Shown piece by piece: positions 63,421-64,000 of a stretch of DNA of 64,000 nt (its first letter is position 1; every line of letters begins with the position of its first letter). A program made the position numbers and the translations under genes. The stretch is taken from contig NZ_AJLK01000109.1 in assembly GCF_000317205.1 (NCBI RefSeq), positions 122,440 through 186,439 of the forward strand. The letters run 5' to 3'. Source of the DNA: Fischerella muscicola PCC 7414. GTDB taxonomy: Bacteria > Cyanobacteriota > Cyanobacteriia > Cyanobacteriales > Nostocaceae. The notes under the pieces are model-generated. The model ran no database searches and was not told the origin of the DNA. It worked only from the letters and a program-made list of their open reading frames with translations.

Positions 63421-63930
63421 ATGCATTTAATAGAAACATTTACTACTCATCGTCTGCTGGCTGAACGTCTACAATTTCAACACTTGAATGAACTTGACCG
63501 TATGCACCAAGACTCACAAGTTATGGCAACTTTAGGCGGTATTCGTTCTGATGAAGAAACACGGCTTTTTATTCTAAATAACTTGCATCATTGGCAGCAG
63601 TATGGATTTGGATTATGGGTATTTCGAGACAAAGTTAATAATCAGTTTGTCGGTCGTGCTGGTCTTCGGAACACTAATGTAGATGGTATTAATGAAGTTG
63701 AGTTAGCTTACGCTCTCATGGCTAAATTTTGGAGTAAAGGATTAGCAACAGAAATGGGTGAGCAAATCTTGAAAATTGGTTTTGAAATACTGAAGTTACG
63801 TGAGATAGTTTGTTTTACTCTCACGACTAACAAAGCCTCACAAAGGGTTATGGAAAAGTTGGGATTTAAATACGAACGTGAGATGATTCATGCAAATTTA
63901 CCCCATTTATTATACCGCTTAACAGTTTAA
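63421..63930 (+). CDS. GNAT-family N-acetyltransferase (RimJ/RimL type)
   Basis: The product has 169 residues. The GNAT fold is clear: HRLLAERLQFQHLNELDRMH, a beta4 strand with FVGRAGLRN, ELAYALMAKFWSKGLATEMG (acetyl-CoA pyrophosphate loop, here WSKGLATE) and TLTTNKASQRVMEKLGFKYE. The family acetylates ribosomal proteins, peptides or small amines; the substrate cannot be told. The gene lies at the right edge but is complete. Confidence 0.88.
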   Translation: MHLIETFTTHRLLAERLQFQHLNELDRMHQDSQVMATLGGIRSDEETRLFILNNLHHWQQYGFGLWVFRDKVNNQFVGRAGLRNTNVDGINEVELAYALMAKFWSKGLATEMGEQILKIGFEILKLREIVCFTLTTNKASQRVMEKLGFKYEREMIHANLPHLLYRLTV

Positions 63931-64000
63931 TGACAAAATCATGTAGTTGTTTTATGGTTTTAATGAAAGTGCGATCGCTCTTTGTTATTTGTTAAGCCAA

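Overview
The window is chromosomal DNA of a filamentous, probably heterocyst-forming cyanobacterium (Nostocales-like). The evidence is the many GCGATCGC (HIP1-type) octamers, a form IB Rubisco operon in the order rbcL-rbcX-rbcS with rca downstream, a nifP-nifV-nifZ-nifT segment carrying the small Asr1405-type genes known from Anabaena, a CrtO-type carotenoid ketolase, and intergenic spaces full of 7-bp tandem repeats (CCAACAA, TAACAAC) typical of this group. I did not see any rRNA, tRNA or CRISPR array.

Layout. 1-6.9 kb: the 5' part of cobQ (running off the left edge), a winged-helix-like small protein, peroxiredoxin Q, hisF, ruvB and an exported TPR protein; a transglutaminase-like gene at 3 kb is cut by a short inverted-repeat element. 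7.0-11.7 kb: rca, a GTG-started DUF2887-type gene inserted on the opposite strand, then rbcS, rbcX and rbcL. 12.3-21.5 kb: a seven-bladed exported propeller protein, panB, two tandem VWA-domain proteins, an Slr1339-type protein, an HxlR regulator, crtO and galK. 22-25.6 kb: a HAD phosphatase followed by a decayed stretch holding fragments of ndhI and of an amino-acid-kinase-like gene, mobile inverted-repeat elements and small unknown genes.

25.7-37.8 kb is the most interesting block. Two Rieske proteins converge on a divergent homogentisate (tyrosine) degradation cluster. On the minus strand hppD, hmgA, a putative haem-oxygenase-like diiron enzyme and an acyl-activating enzyme are packed together. 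On the plus strand lie an Lrp/AsnC regulator, a 290-residue protein I do not recognise and fahA, the last two overlapping by 4 nt. The set would convert 4-hydroxyphenylpyruvate to fumarate and acetoacetate. No recognisable glutathione-S-transferase-type maleylacetoacetate isomerase is present, so the unknown protein coupled to fahA is a candidate for that step, and the acyl-activating enzyme may handle the acetoacetate.

38-45.6 kb is accessory: a truncated lipoprotein, a strikingly GC-rich methyltransferase fragment, an AraC regulator followed by a DUF6220 membrane protein and a multicopper oxidase, a decayed GAF-domain sensor gene, and a TPR-rifampin ADP-ribosyltransferase fusion. 46.3-58.1 kb: an RND efflux adaptor and permease with a clear terminator, a truncated CPA2 antiporter, a VOC protein, a response regulator fused to a thioredoxin-reductase-like flavoprotein that lacks its redox cysteines and is paired with a cyclic-nucleotide-domain histidine kinase, an aldo/keto reductase, and azoR divergent from an AraC gene. 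58.2-64 kb: a 42-bp tandem repeat, then the nif accessory operon on the minus strand (nifP, Asr1405 family, DUF2949, an overlooked 39-residue membrane peptide, nifV, nifZ, nifT, a thioredoxin-like ferredoxin), and a GNAT acetyltransferase.

Functions come from motif recognition by eye; no database search was run.
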